From: Chitinophaga sp. YR627
GTDB taxonomy: Bacteria; Bacteroidota; Bacteroidia; Chitinophagales; Chitinophagaceae
Assembly (NCBI RefSeq): GCF_900114995.1
Contig: NZ_FOUX01000003.1
Coordinates: forward strand, 806,001 to 870,000
Reading direction: 5' to 3'
DNA: 64,000 bases
The notes under the pieces are model-generated. The model did no database searches and was not told the DNA's origin. It worked only from the letters and a program-made list of their open reading frames with translations. Positions 14,340 to 24,035 of the stretch are shown here, piece after piece. The translations under genes and the position numbers were made by a program. Each line of letters begins with the position of its first letter. The stretch's first letter is position 1.

Positions 14340-16835
14340 ATGTTCAGGAAAGTATTATTGTTACAGCTTTTATTGTTGGCCTTTGGCTATTGTCTGCATG
14401 CACAAATTCCTGCTGGTGCCCAGACGGTACAGGTAGATAATCTGACTGATGATCAGATCAGGCAGCTGGTGACCCAGATGAAGGAAAAGGGTGTGACTTT
14501 TAATCAGATAGATGAATATGCAGTACAGCGGGGAATATCTGATACAGAAGTAGGCAAGCTTAAACAACGCATACAGCAATTAAATCTGGACAGTGAACTG
14601 GGAGAAAGCGGCGGAAGCGGCGGAAGCGGAAAAATCACCGGTGATAATTCTGAAAGACGCTACTCCGGAGGACAGGATACTATCTACTACTGGAAAGATC
14701 AATACCAGCAAATTAAGAATAAGGAGGAATATGACAGGGAAATGCGGCGCCGGAAAGTATTTGGCGCAGAGTTGTTCAGTACCCAGAACCTGACTTTTGA
14801 ACCCAACCTTAGAATACCAACCCCTCCCAATTATAGAATTGCCGCTGATGACGAGCTGTTGATAGATGTATATGGTTATTCCGAAGTACAACATTCACTG
14901 AAAGTTTCTCCGGAGGGATATGTCAGAATACCTTATCTGGGTCCCGTGTATGTAAACGGATTGACAATGGAGGAAGCACGTATCCGTATTACAAAACAGC
15001 TGGGCACTATTTACAGCGGTATAAAAACTGGTAATACCTCCGTGCAGGTATCATTAGGGAATATCAGAAGCATTAAAGTATTACTGATCGGAGAGGTTAT
15101 GCGTCCCGGTACCTACACGATTCCATCACTTGCTACGGTAGTAAATGCGCTATATGTATCCGGAGGTCCTAATGAGAATGGGTCATTCCGTGCTATAGAG
15201 GTAGTACGAAATGGCAAGACCGTGGCAACATTCGATCTGTACGATTTCCTTTTACACGGAGACCTGTCAAATAATATCGTACTGCAGGACCAGGACATCG
15301 TGAAAGTGAATCCCTATAAAACAAGAGTGGAATTAACAGGTGCGGTGAAACATCCCGCTGTATTTGAAACAAAAAGTAAGGAAACCTTACAGGATGTGAT
15401 TGATTTCGCTGGCGGATATACAGATAATTCATTCAGGGATATTGTGAGAGCATTGAGAATTACTGACAAACAAAGGCAGTTTGTGAATATATCAGGCGAT
15501 TCTGTGGCCTCCTTCAGGTTAAAGTCAGGAGACAAATTTTACATTGATTCGATCACTGATCACTTTGAAAACAGAGTTATCATATCAGGTGCAATATTCC
15601 ATCCTGGCAGCTATGGATTAGAAGAAGGGATGAGTGTTGCGGACCTTATTAAAAAAGCAGATGGTGTGCAGGAAGTGGCGGCTACCGCGAGGGGAATGAT
15701 CAGAAGATTAAAGGATGATTTTACGCCGGCAACGATCAGTTTTAACGTACTGGACGAGATAAATGGAAAGAGCAAAACTTTATTAAAACGTGAAGACAGC
15801 GTTGTCATATTTTCCAAACTTGCATTAAGAGAACAATACGTTGTAAGAATCACCGGTGAGGTGAATCAGCCAGGTAATTATAGCTATGGTGAGGGCATGC
15901 AACTGGAAGATCTTGTGCTACTGGCAGGAGGCTTACGTGATGCGGCAAGCCTGAAACACCTGGAGATATCGCGTCGTATCCGTGGTGGCGGTGACTATGA
16001 TTCCTCAGATATTCGTATGGCTATTACGCAGCAATTTGATGTCAATGCAGATCTCAGTTCTAATGCTGCTGCGGCAGGGTTCATTTTGCAGCCATTTGAC
16101 GAGGTGATCGTAAGAAGAGCTCCTTCTTATAATCAGCAGTCGAATGTGCTGATAGATGGCGAAATAGCATATCCCGGTACTTATGCTATCAATACGAAAC
16201 AGGAGCATATTTCGGATCTTGTAAAACGCGCAGGCGGCTTACGCCCGGAAGCATCCGCTGAAGGTGCCGTATTACTGAGAAGGACTTATATCAATGATCA
16301 GGACAGTGCATTACTTCGCAGTAAACTTGAAGTGTTTTTCAACAAAGCAAGGGATAGTGCAGATGTGGAAAGAACAAAAGCTACTGTTGAGCGTAATACA
16401 CAGCTGGTAGGTATTCAGCTGGAAAAGATACTGGAACACCCGGGTTCTAAATATGATCTGTTACTGGAAGAGGGAGATGTCATCCGGGTACCTAAGAAGC
16501 TGCAAACTGTACAGCTTTTTGGGGAATTGTACTTCCCTAAGAAAGTAAGGTTTGATAAGGAAATAACATTCAGGTCCTATGTAAGGAGTGCAGGTGGCTT
16601 TACATCACAGGCATTGAAAAGGCGGAGCTATATTATTTATGCAAATGGAGAGGTGAAGAGTACCAGGAAATTGTTGTTCTTCAACAGTTATCCTAAAGTG
16701 AAGCCAGGAGCAGAGATCTATGTGCCATCCAAACCTGAAAGAAAGGGTATTACTGCTGCCGCTACTGTTGGTCTTGCCAGTGCATTTGCATCACTGGCGC
16801 TGGTGGTGGTCACTATCCTCAATTCGACTAAATAA
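14340..16835 (+). CDS. Wza-like SLBB polysaccharide export protein
   Basis: An outer-membrane polysaccharide exporter of the large Bacteroidota type (831 residues). A signal peptide covers about residues 1-21. A Gly/Ser linker (ESGGSGGSGK, near 90) leads to a polysaccharide export domain (about 158-240, NYRIAADDELLIDVYGYSE). Six SLBB-type units begin near residues 246, 330, 413, 501, 602 and 724, each starting with a V-x-hydrophobic-x-G-E/A core and ending in A-G-G. A hydrophobic helix follows near 805-827. It is paired with the Wzz-like gene 39 bp downstream, which would form the inner-membrane half of the export channel. Confidence 0.9.
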   Translation: MFRKVLLLQLLLLAFGYCLHAQIPAGAQTVQVDNLTDDQIRQLVTQMKEKGVTFNQIDEYAVQRGISDTEVGKLKQRIQQLNLDSELGESGGSGGSGKITGDNSERRYSGGQDTIYYWKDQYQQIKNKEEYDREMRRRKVFGAELFSTQNLTFEPNLRIPTPPNYRIAADDELLIDVYGYSEVQHSLKVSPEGYVRIPYLGPVYVNGLTMEEARIRITKQLGTIYSGIKTGNTSVQVSLGNIRSIKVLLIGEVMRPGTYTIPSLATVVNALYVSGGPNENGSFRAIEVVRNGKTVATFDLYDFLLHGDLSNNIVLQDQDIVKVNPYKTRVELTGAVKHPAVFETKSKETLQDVIDFAGGYTDNSFRDIVRALRITDKQRQFVNISGDSVASFRLKSGDKFYIDSITDHFENRVIISGAIFHPGSYGLEEGMSVADLIKKADGVQEVAATARGMIRRLKDDFTPATISFNVLDEINGKSKTLLKREDSVVIFSKLALREQYVVRITGEVNQPGNYSYGEGMQLEDLVLLAGGLRDAASLKHLEISRRIRGGGDYDSSDIRMAITQQFDVNADLSSNAAAAGFILQPFDEVIVRRAPSYNQQSNVLIDGEIAYPGTYAINTKQEHISDLVKRAGGLRPEASAEGAVLLRRTYINDQDSALLRSKLEVFFNKARDSADVERTKATVERNTQLVGIQLEKILEHPGSKYDLLLEEGDVIRVPKKLQTVQLFGELYFPKKVRFDKEITFRSYVRSAGGFTSQALKRRSYIIYANGEVKSTRKLLFFNSYPKVKPGAEIYVPSKPERKGITAAATVGLASAFASLALVVVTILNSTK

Positions 16836-16874
16836 AAGATCTCATAATTCCGACCTATTTAACGCAGCTGTTGT

Positions 16875-17954
16875 ATGGAACAAGACAGAAAAGAGCCTAC
16901 CGGCCCCAAAGATGAAATAACGTTACGCGACGCCGTATTGTTGATAAGAGGATGGTGCCGGTACCTGCTAAGTAAATGGATAATTATCGGGCTGTTTGTT
17001 ATTGTTGGTGCCGTATTGGGAGCCCTTGTATCGTTTATGAGCAAACCTGCTTATGATGGCGCGCTTACATTCGTGCTGGAGGATGCCGGTGGCGGAGGTA
17101 CACTGAATGCCTATGCCGGTATTGCCAGCCAGTTTGGAGTAGACCTTGGCGGTGGGGGAAGTGTTGGTGTATTGTCCGGAGAAAACATCATGGAATTCCT
17201 CGAATCAAGGCTTATCGTAGAAAAAGCGTTGCTATCCACGGCTGTACTTGATGGAAAAAAGATGACACTGGCGGAGATGTACATTGATATGTACAACCTG
17301 CGTGAAAAATGGAAAAAAAGCCCTGTTCTTGCATCCATACATTTTCCTGTTGAACAGAAAAGAGCATCCTTCAGTTTAAAGCAGGATAGTATTTTGTATG
17401 AGTTATGTCTCAGGGTTGTTAATAAAAATCTGGAAGTAGCAAAATCCGAGAAGAAGTCAGCCTTTATTACAGTTACGACGACCAGTGGTCAGCCGGTGTT
17501 TTCCAAATCATTTACCGAAGCGCTGGTACAGGAAGCAACTACCTTCTATGTAGATACAAAAACCAAGCGCTCCAAGGTGAACGTGGATAAGCTCCAGCTC
17601 ACCGCAGATTCCATAGAATTGTTACTGAACAGAAAAACATATGCGTTGGCCGCCACACAGGATGCCAATATGAATCCGTTAAGACAGACAGCTAATGTAA
17701 ATACTGAATTGCAGACCAGGGATAAGCTGGTATTGCAGACGATGTATACGGAAGTGATAAAGAACCTCGAGTTGAGTAAAATGTCTATGGCGCAGGAGAC
17801 ACCGATCGTGCAGGTCATCGATACACCCATCATGCCACTTAAGATGAAAAAGCTCGGTCTGATCATCGGTGTTATTGCCGGGATGTTTGCTGGTGGCGTA
17901 TTGATTGTCGGAGTGCTGATCATCAGAAAAATATATCAGAACCTTGCGGCCTAA
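16875..17954 (+). CDS. Wzz-type chain length determinant protein
   Basis: A 359-residue inner-membrane polysaccharide co-polymerase. A first TM segment lies near residues 36-56 (WIIIGLFVIVGAVLGALVSF) and a second near 328-350 (LGLIIGVIAGMFAGGVLIVGV), bracketing a periplasmic region predicted to be helical. A glycine-rich segment follows TM1 (GGGGTLNAYAG, then VDLGGGGSVG). There is no C-terminal tyrosine kinase domain, so any Wzc-type kinase must be elsewhere. It controls glycan chain length together with Wzy and the exporter. Confidence 0.87.
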   Translation: MEQDRKEPTGPKDEITLRDAVLLIRGWCRYLLSKWIIIGLFVIVGAVLGALVSFMSKPAYDGALTFVLEDAGGGGTLNAYAGIASQFGVDLGGGGSVGVLSGENIMEFLESRLIVEKALLSTAVLDGKKMTLAEMYIDMYNLREKWKKSPVLASIHFPVEQKRASFSLKQDSILYELCLRVVNKNLEVAKSEKKSAFITVTTTSGQPVFSKSFTEALVQEATTFYVDTKTKRSKVNVDKLQLTADSIELLLNRKTYALAATQDANMNPLRQTANVNTELQTRDKLVLQTMYTEVIKNLELSKMSMAQETPIVQVIDTPIMPLKMKKLGLIIGVIAGMFAGGVLIVGVLIIRKIYQNLAA

Positions 17955-17979
17955 AGTAAGCCGATAAACAGGATTATAT

Positions 17980-19119
17980 ATGAAGAAGAATGTACTTGTT
18001 GTGGGTGAAGCAATGGACCTTTACAGAACGCAGGCATTTGTTAAATGTGTATTGGACAGATATCAACAATTTAACCTCACCTATATTGCCGTTCAGGCTC
18101 CCTTTAAACCGTCAAAAGGAATTATTGGAAAAGTAATTAACAAGGCGCAGAGAGTTATTGATAAAATATTCCGGGATGTGTTCCTTGCTTATCAGCTGAT
18201 ATTGGCCGATCTGGTTTATATCCCGGCGATGAGCGTGAATACCCGCGTACTTAAACTCGCTTTCTTAATGAAAAAAAAGGTCCTTGCTGAGTATTATATT
18301 TCGTTATATGATACGTACGTACTGGACCGGGGATTACTTAAGGAGACAGATCGCGCTGCTATCCGTTATAAAGCATATGATACGCTCCTGCAGAAGCATG
18401 CACACCTCATTTATCTGAATCCTGTGGAAGCTGCGAGGTATTCCGGTTTAAGCGGCTTAAAACTATCTGAATTAGAATACAGCATTATTCCGCTGATAGC
18501 AAGACAGCGTAATTTTGCGGAACTTGCATTTTATAAAGGGGCACAACCAACATTCAACATTGCCTGGTGGGGAACCTATATACCACTGCATGGACTTGAC
18601 AAATTATTGCAGGTATGCCATCTCCTGAAAGAGCGTAAGGTTAACTTTCATTTTCACATTTTCGGTAACGACGAGGCCAGATCACTTCCACATGTAAATA
18701 ACATCAGGGAATATGGTCTTGAAGATGTCGTAACCCTGAGAAATGATATCAGCTTCTCCAATAATCAGCTTGAACCTTTTCTGATCAAAAACTGCTCTCT
18801 TGCCATGGGAGCGTTTGGTGATTCTGAAAAAGCCCGTGCCGTTATTCTCAATAAAACAATCGAGGCTGTAGGGATGAAACTGCCGGTATTAACACAAACC
18901 TCACCTGCATTCCTGGATTATTTTGAAGAGGGAAAAAGCATGTTTATGTGTAAACCGGAAGTAGCAATTATCGCAGATAAGATCATTGAGATAATAGAGA
19001 TGCAGGCGCAGGAAGTGATAAAGGTAACAGAGAACGCCTACACCATATTTGAACGTCATTTTTCTGAGAGAGCGGCTTATTCATCTTATAATATGCTGTT
19101 AAACCAATATCAGGGATGA
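17980..19119 (+). CDS. Glycosyltransferase (GT-B, group 1-like)
   Basis: A 379-residue cytosolic protein with a two-Rossmann layout. The C-terminal half carries WWGTYIPLHGLDKLLQVCHLL and FHFHIFGNDEARSLPHV, typical of the donor-binding domain of family-4-like transferases; a conserved Glu is in KTIEAVGMKLPVLT. The N-terminal half is divergent, so donor and acceptor are unknown. It starts 25 bp after the Wzz-like gene and its stop overlaps the flippase start by 4 bp. Confidence 0.7.
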   Translation: MKKNVLVVGEAMDLYRTQAFVKCVLDRYQQFNLTYIAVQAPFKPSKGIIGKVINKAQRVIDKIFRDVFLAYQLILADLVYIPAMSVNTRVLKLAFLMKKKVLAEYYISLYDTYVLDRGLLKETDRAAIRYKAYDTLLQKHAHLIYLNPVEAARYSGLSGLKLSELEYSIIPLIARQRNFAELAFYKGAQPTFNIAWWGTYIPLHGLDKLLQVCHLLKERKVNFHFHIFGNDEARSLPHVNNIREYGLEDVVTLRNDISFSNNQLEPFLIKNCSLAMGAFGDSEKARAVILNKTIEAVGMKLPVLTQTSPAFLDYFEEGKSMFMCKPEVAIIADKIIEIIEMQAQEVIKVTENAYTIFERHFSERAAYSSYNMLLNQYQG

Positions 19120-20570
19120 CATCGTTAAAGAAGCAATTCATATCAGGCGTAGTTTATACCGCTGCTGCAAAGTATGCGGGACTGATCATTCAGCTGGTAA
19201 TCACCGGTGTATTATCCCGTCTGCTGACTCCTGACGATTTTGGTATTGTGGCCATCGCAACTGTCTTTATCACTTTTTTTAATTTACTAAGCGACTTTGG
19301 AATAGGGCCGGCAATTATACAGACCAAAGACCTTGAAGAGGAGGAAATAAGAGACATCTTTACGTTCTCCATTTACGTGGGATTGGGACTGGGCGTGTTT
19401 TTTTTCATCGCGGGAACATGGATAGCGGATATCTACAATAAGCCGGTACTTGTGACGATATGCCGTCTCTTATCAATAAATGTTTTTTTTGCGAGTATCA
19501 ATATCGTTCCGAACGCCATGTTGCTACGTGAAAAAAAATTCAAATTCATTGCACTGCGTACACTGTTCATACAGGTTGTGTGTGGTGTTATTGGAATTGC
19601 AGCTGCGTTGAGCGGTATGAATTTGTACTCCCTGATCATCTACTCTATTTCCAGCGCGATAGCCTTGTTTGCGGTGAACTATTATCAGAACCCGCTTTTC
19701 AGGCATATTACTTTTAAATCCAGTTCGCTAAAGAAGATATATCATTACTCGATCTATCAGTTCTTTTTTAATTTCATTAATTACTTCTCAAGAAATCTTG
19801 ATACGCTCTTTATAGGCCGTTTTCTTTCAACGGCTGTTCTCGGATACTATGATAAGGCCTACAGGTTGATGTTATTGCCGGTTGAGAATCTTACCCATGT
19901 ATTATCCCCCGTGATACATCCTTTATTTTCGGACTTTCAGCATGACAAAAAGAAAATAGAGGAGGGGTATGGTAAAATCGTATTCTTCCTTGCTATGCTT
20001 GGATTCCCGGCATCTGCATACCTGCCTTTTGTATCCAGAGAATTAATTTATATCATATTCGGCAATCAGTGGGAAAATGCAGTACCTGTATTTCAGATCC
20101 TGTCCTGGAGTGTTGGTATTCAGATTGTGTTGTCAAGTTCAGGTTCGATCTTTCAGGCGGCTAACGGCACTAAAATGCTTTTTCTTTCGGGCTTTTTGTC
20201 TGCCATCGCAATGGTCGGTGGAATTTGTTATGGTGTTTTCGTTACGAAAACGAGTGAAGGGGTTGCGTATGGGCTTATAGTAGCTTTTGTGCTTAATTTT
20301 ATACAGGCCTATCTGTTGCTGATCAGATTTGTATTGCATGGCTCACTGAGCCGTTTTCTGCGTGCGTTTATAAAGCCTTTGTTACTCTTCTTCCTGGTAC
20401 TGATCTTTGAGTATGTGTTTTATAGAATGGCATTCTCTGCGCCGGTATTCCTGTCATTTATATTGAAAACATTTATTGCAGGATGTGCTGTTGTCACCGG
20501 AATCATTATTACCGGAGATTATAAACTGGTAATAGCTATTGTAAAAGGTTTTTTACAGTCACGGAAGTAA
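19116..20570 (+). CDS. Wzx-type oligosaccharide flippase (MATE/MOP superfamily)
   Basis: A 484-residue polytopic membrane protein with about 12-14 hydrophobic segments. The N-terminus KKQFISGVVYTAAAKYAGLIIQLVITGVLSRLLTPDDFG is typical of WzxC-like lipid-linked oligosaccharide flippases. It would move undecaprenyl-linked repeat units to the periplasmic face for the Wzy-like polymerase two genes on. Translational coupling to the preceding glycosyltransferase is likely through the ATGA overlap. Confidence 0.88.
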   Translation: MTSLKKQFISGVVYTAAAKYAGLIIQLVITGVLSRLLTPDDFGIVAIATVFITFFNLLSDFGIGPAIIQTKDLEEEEIRDIFTFSIYVGLGLGVFFFIAGTWIADIYNKPVLVTICRLLSINVFFASINIVPNAMLLREKKFKFIALRTLFIQVVCGVIGIAAALSGMNLYSLIIYSISSAIALFAVNYYQNPLFRHITFKSSSLKKIYHYSIYQFFFNFINYFSRNLDTLFIGRFLSTAVLGYYDKAYRLMLLPVENLTHVLSPVIHPLFSDFQHDKKKIEEGYGKIVFFLAMLGFPASAYLPFVSRELIYIIFGNQWENAVPVFQILSWSVGIQIVLSSSGSIFQAANGTKMLFLSGFLSAIAMVGGICYGVFVTKTSEGVAYGLIVAFVLNFIQAYLLLIRFVLHGSLSRFLRAFIKPLLLFFLVLIFEYVFYRMAFSAPVFLSFILKTFIAGCAVVTGIIITGDYKLVIAIVKGFLQSRK

Positions 20571-20598
20571 CGTGACAGCTTGTTTTAAAAATGAATTT

Positions 20599-21699
20599 AT
20601 GGGTAAGCTACTATATATATCTTTTGTTGATTACGGTAATAAGCTTGAGCTGGGAGTGATCAAGAAAATTGAAGGTCAGATCAAAGCATTTCAGGCAAAA
20701 GGAATGGAGGTGGTCCAGCTAAGGTTACTGAACGGGACCGTATTTATAGGAGAACATCCGTTGCTGAAAATCAACGGTAAGATGGATTTCTTTATAAAGC
20801 TACCACTACTGTTATTCCGTTTCTTTCAAAAAAGCAATGATATTTATAACCTGGTATATCTAAGAAAGACCTATATCACCCCGCTACACTTTTTTTGGAT
20901 AAAACTGTTACATAAGAAGAGTAAGGCCTTATTGCTTGAAATTCCTACTTATCCGTATGAAGGTGAGATGACAGGAAATAAGCCCGCATTATTACTTGAT
21001 ACGATGGCTAATAAGCTCATCAAACCATATCTCACAGGAATGATCACTTCACAGTACTTCGATGAGATATGGGGCATGAAAACCATTAAGATCAGGAACG
21101 GATATGATTTTTCAGGTGTGAAAGCTTATCCCAGACAAAGACCCGCAGACACTTTGCGTTTTATCGCTGTAACAAACCTCCTTTTCTTTCATGGACTGGA
21201 TAGGTTCATTCAGGCAATGCATCAGTATCGTACTACATATGGAGAGAAGGCGTTAAAAATTGAGTTTCATATCGTTGGGCAGGGAGAGGAAAAGGAAAAT
21301 CTTGTTGCACTTATTGATCAGCTGGGAGTGGAAGGTGTTATATTCCATGGCCCAAGAACAGGGGCTGAGCTGGAAGCCCGTTATATGAATGCAGATATAG
21401 GTGTAGGATCGCTGGCGCTTTACAGGAAGAATGTGGCATATACATCAACACTCAAGACAATTGAATACTGTTATTACGGATTGCCATTTATTGCAGGTGC
21501 ATGCGACAGGGAACTCAGCAAAGATCCGTTTGTAATGGAGGTAGGAAATAATGACAGTCCGATAGATCTTTATAAAGTGATAGAATGGTACGCTGGACTT
21601 ACAATCAGTCAGCAGGATATTCAGGCAAGAGGAAAGGCACTGTACAGCTGGGATGATCAGGTAGAGAAGATTATTGATGCCGCCGGGGCAGGGGTATAA
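20599..21699 (+). CDS. Glycosyltransferase (group 1-like)
   Basis: The ATG at 20599 (MGKLLYISFVDYG) is preferred over a GTG at 20572 because it puts the first beta strand at the N-terminus. The 366-residue protein shows a GT-B pattern: RFIAVTNLLFFHGLDRFIQAM and FHIVGQGEEKENLVALI in the donor domain, and LKTIEYCYYGLPFIAG in place of the usual EX7E region. Substrates are unknown. It lies between the flippase and the polymerase genes. Confidence 0.72.
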   Translation: MGKLLYISFVDYGNKLELGVIKKIEGQIKAFQAKGMEVVQLRLLNGTVFIGEHPLLKINGKMDFFIKLPLLLFRFFQKSNDIYNLVYLRKTYITPLHFFWIKLLHKKSKALLLEIPTYPYEGEMTGNKPALLLDTMANKLIKPYLTGMITSQYFDEIWGMKTIKIRNGYDFSGVKAYPRQRPADTLRFIAVTNLLFFHGLDRFIQAMHQYRTTYGEKALKIEFHIVGQGEEKENLVALIDQLGVEGVIFHGPRTGAELEARYMNADIGVGSLALYRKNVAYTSTLKTIEYCYYGLPFIAGACDRELSKDPFVMEVGNNDSPIDLYKVIEWYAGLTISQQDIQARGKALYSWDDQVEKIIDAAGAGV

Positions 21700-21727
21700 T
21701 GATCGTAGTCATATAAAATAGGAGCAT

Positions 21728-22981
21728 ATGAATACATTAAAAGCAACACAGAGATTTGAGCTGGCAGCAGTTAACGTACGCACGTTGATTTGCCTGAATC
21801 TTGTGATCATTTCTTTTATGGATTCATTTGTCATGTGGAATGATCTTCTTCCCGGCAAGCTTTTTACATATGGATTGAAAGCCCTGAATATTCTTTCGCT
21901 GCTTTACCTCATGCAGCGCTCACGTCCTGACAAGTATGCCTGGGTATTGCTCTATTTACCACTTACCTGGTTTGTCATTGAAGAAGGATCTATCCCTGGT
22001 TCTATACAATACTTTTATTCTTCATCACTGCCTGTAGTATCCTTTCTTTTACTGAGAGATGATGAGCAGGTCTTTGTAGTGACCACGTATCTTAAAATAA
22101 TTGCGGCCCTCTTCATTCCGGGAATAGTTATATATGTGCTGATAAATGTGGCGGCACTTCCTCATCTGACTTATCTCCGTGATGGTAAAAGGGTGTATGA
22201 GAATTACTTTTTCCTTTGTTACTCGCTGCCACATATTCATTTCCGTTTTTTTTCTGTGTTTGATGAACCTGGTGTGATAGGGACGCTTTCTGCGCTGGTA
22301 GTTTTTTATTACAAAGAACTGGTGAGCAGAAGAGTCTATATTTTATACATCATCTGCGGGATACTTTCCGTTTCACTGTTCTTTATAATTGTACTTTTCC
22401 CGATGTTATATTTTTCGAATATCCGATCTGTAACAGTGGCTAAAAGATGGAAGAAAGTGGCCAGATTTTCGATGGTGCTGGTGCTGATGTACTTCTCTTT
22501 CATTGTGGCTTTAAACTCCATGAAGGACAATCCGTTGATAAAAACAGCTGTCTATAATCGGTTTAAATGGGAAAACGGACTGATAGTAGGCATTATGAAT
22601 AACAGAGATGATGTCCTGCCGGGCTTTGATGCTGCCTTCACGAACTTTAGCAACAGGGGAGGAAGTGCGTACTGGTTTGGAAGAGGGAAAGGAACGACAG
22701 TGGATATGTTTGGGGCATCAGCGCTTTCCTACAGGATCTCATTGTTTGAAAAAGGGGCATTGATAATGATCTATGTTGTTTTTCTGATGTTGCTCATGCA
22801 TCCTGTAAGAAAGAATTTTCTGTTCAGTATCATCTCCGTACTCTTCATTTGTATGCTGCTGTACCAAAGGCCGTTTTTCTACAAGATCGATTACTTTACG
22901 CTGATATTTGTCGGCGTCAGATTTATACCATCATATGAACGTAAAAAAGAAAATAGTACATATTCTCCCCAACCTGTCTAA
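21728..22981 (+). CDS. Wzy-like O-antigen/EPS polymerase
   Basis: A 417-residue protein with about ten hydrophobic segments and a long soluble loop around residues 280-330, the layout of Wzy polymerases. Sequence conservation in Wzy is low, so the call depends on topology, size and position between flippase and transferase genes. No other polymerase candidate is present in the locus. It would join repeat units in the periplasm. Its 3' end overlaps the next gene by 47 bp in another frame. Confidence 0.68.
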   Translation: MNTLKATQRFELAAVNVRTLICLNLVIISFMDSFVMWNDLLPGKLFTYGLKALNILSLLYLMQRSRPDKYAWVLLYLPLTWFVIEEGSIPGSIQYFYSSSLPVVSFLLLRDDEQVFVVTTYLKIIAALFIPGIVIYVLINVAALPHLTYLRDGKRVYENYFFLCYSLPHIHFRFFSVFDEPGVIGTLSALVVFYYKELVSRRVYILYIICGILSVSLFFIIVLFPMLYFSNIRSVTVAKRWKKVARFSMVLVLMYFSFIVALNSMKDNPLIKTAVYNRFKWENGLIVGIMNNRDDVLPGFDAAFTNFSNRGGSAYWFGRGKGTTVDMFGASALSYRISLFEKGALIMIYVVFLMLLMHPVRKNFLFSIISVLFICMLLYQRPFFYKIDYFTLIFVGVRFIPSYERKKENSTYSPQPV

Positions 22982-24035
22982 AGGGGGGGCTGAAAGGTTT
23001 ACTGTAGATTTATGTAATGCGTTATCAGCAGACCGGGAGGCAGAGGTGCATCTGGTCTCTTTATATAAAAATCAATCAGGTTCGACATTCAGAGATGACA
23101 TAGCCAATGGCGTCACCTACCACGAACTGGACAAAAAGAATGGATTTGATTTTGCGATAATAGGGCAATTATATAAACTTTTGAGAAAGATCAGACCAGA
23201 CGTTGTACATACACATCTGAATGGTTTTGAGTATGCATTACCATACAAGTTAGTGTCTGGCAGGACCCGGTTCGTTCACACGCTTCATAGTGACGCCTTT
23301 AAGGAATGTGATATATCTTTTTTCAGAAAGGCAAGACGTGTTGCTTACCGCTTGAGATTAGTGCAACCTGTTACGATTTCCAGAGAGAGTGCGGAATCAT
23401 TTAATGCATGTTATGGGCTGAAGAATGATGTGTTGATAGAGAATGGCCGCAAGGCTGCTGAAAAGACCAGCCAGTACGATCAGATTATAGCTCAATATAA
23501 AGGAGTGGAGAAAGGCACATTGCTGGTTTGTGTGGGAAGAATCACCAAAGAAAAGAATCAGGAACTGCTGATAGATGCAGTGAATAATCTTGCCGCTAAA
23601 GGTTTGTTCTCAGGGAAATTGTTAATCATTGGTGCTGTACAGGATGAGCAGGTGTATGCAAAGCTGCAACAAAAAGCCTCGGATTGTGTTGAATTCGTGG
23701 GAATGAAAAGTAATGTTGCAGACTATCTTTTTGCAGCAGATGCTTTTTGTATGTCCAGTATTTATGAAGGCATGCCATTGTCTATTATCGAAGCATTCTC
23801 TGTTGGTTGTGTGCCTGTGTCCACAGCGGTGGGAGGTATCAATGATATGATCACTCATGGTGTCACTGGTTTTTTAAGCAGGGATATGAGTGTCGCCGCA
23901 TATGAGGAAGCATTGCTTGCCTGTTTACAGTCAGAGAATCTGCCTGGTATCCGTGAGGCATGTAAGAATGAATTTATTCAGAAATACCGTATCGAAGTTT
24001 GTGCGGCAAAATATAGTGCACTGTATGGCAAATGA
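22935..24035 (+). CDS. Glycosyltransferase family 4-like
   Basis: The ATG at 22935 (MNVKKKIVHILPNLSKGGAE) is chosen because it starts just before the conserved first strand; it lies inside the end of the polymerase gene. The 366-residue GT-B enzyme has the N-terminal GGAERF loop, the donor-domain strand LLVCVGRITKEKNQELLI, and an EX7E motif in YEGMPLSIIEAFSVG. It retains the alpha-hexose donor. The sugar is not predictable. Confidence 0.85.
   Translation: MNVKKKIVHILPNLSKGGAERFTVDLCNALSADREAEVHLVSLYKNQSGSTFRDDIANGVTYHELDKKNGFDFAIIGQLYKLLRKIRPDVVHTHLNGFEYALPYKLVSGRTRFVHTLHSDAFKECDISFFRKARRVAYRLRLVQPVTISRESAESFNACYGLKNDVLIENGRKAAEKTSQYDQIIAQYKGVEKGTLLVCVGRITKEKNQELLIDAVNNLAAKGLFSGKLLIIGAVQDEQVYAKLQQKASDCVEFVGMKSNVADYLFAADAFCMSSIYEGMPLSIIEAFSVGCVPVSTAVGGINDMITHGVTGFLSRDMSVAAYEEALLACLQSENLPGIREACKNEFIQKYRIEVCAAKYSALYGK

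Noticed and set aside
23890..24024. N-terminal extension of the second GT4 gene
   Set aside because: It lies inside the previous glycosyltransferase gene; the conserved first strand begins just after ATG 24025.
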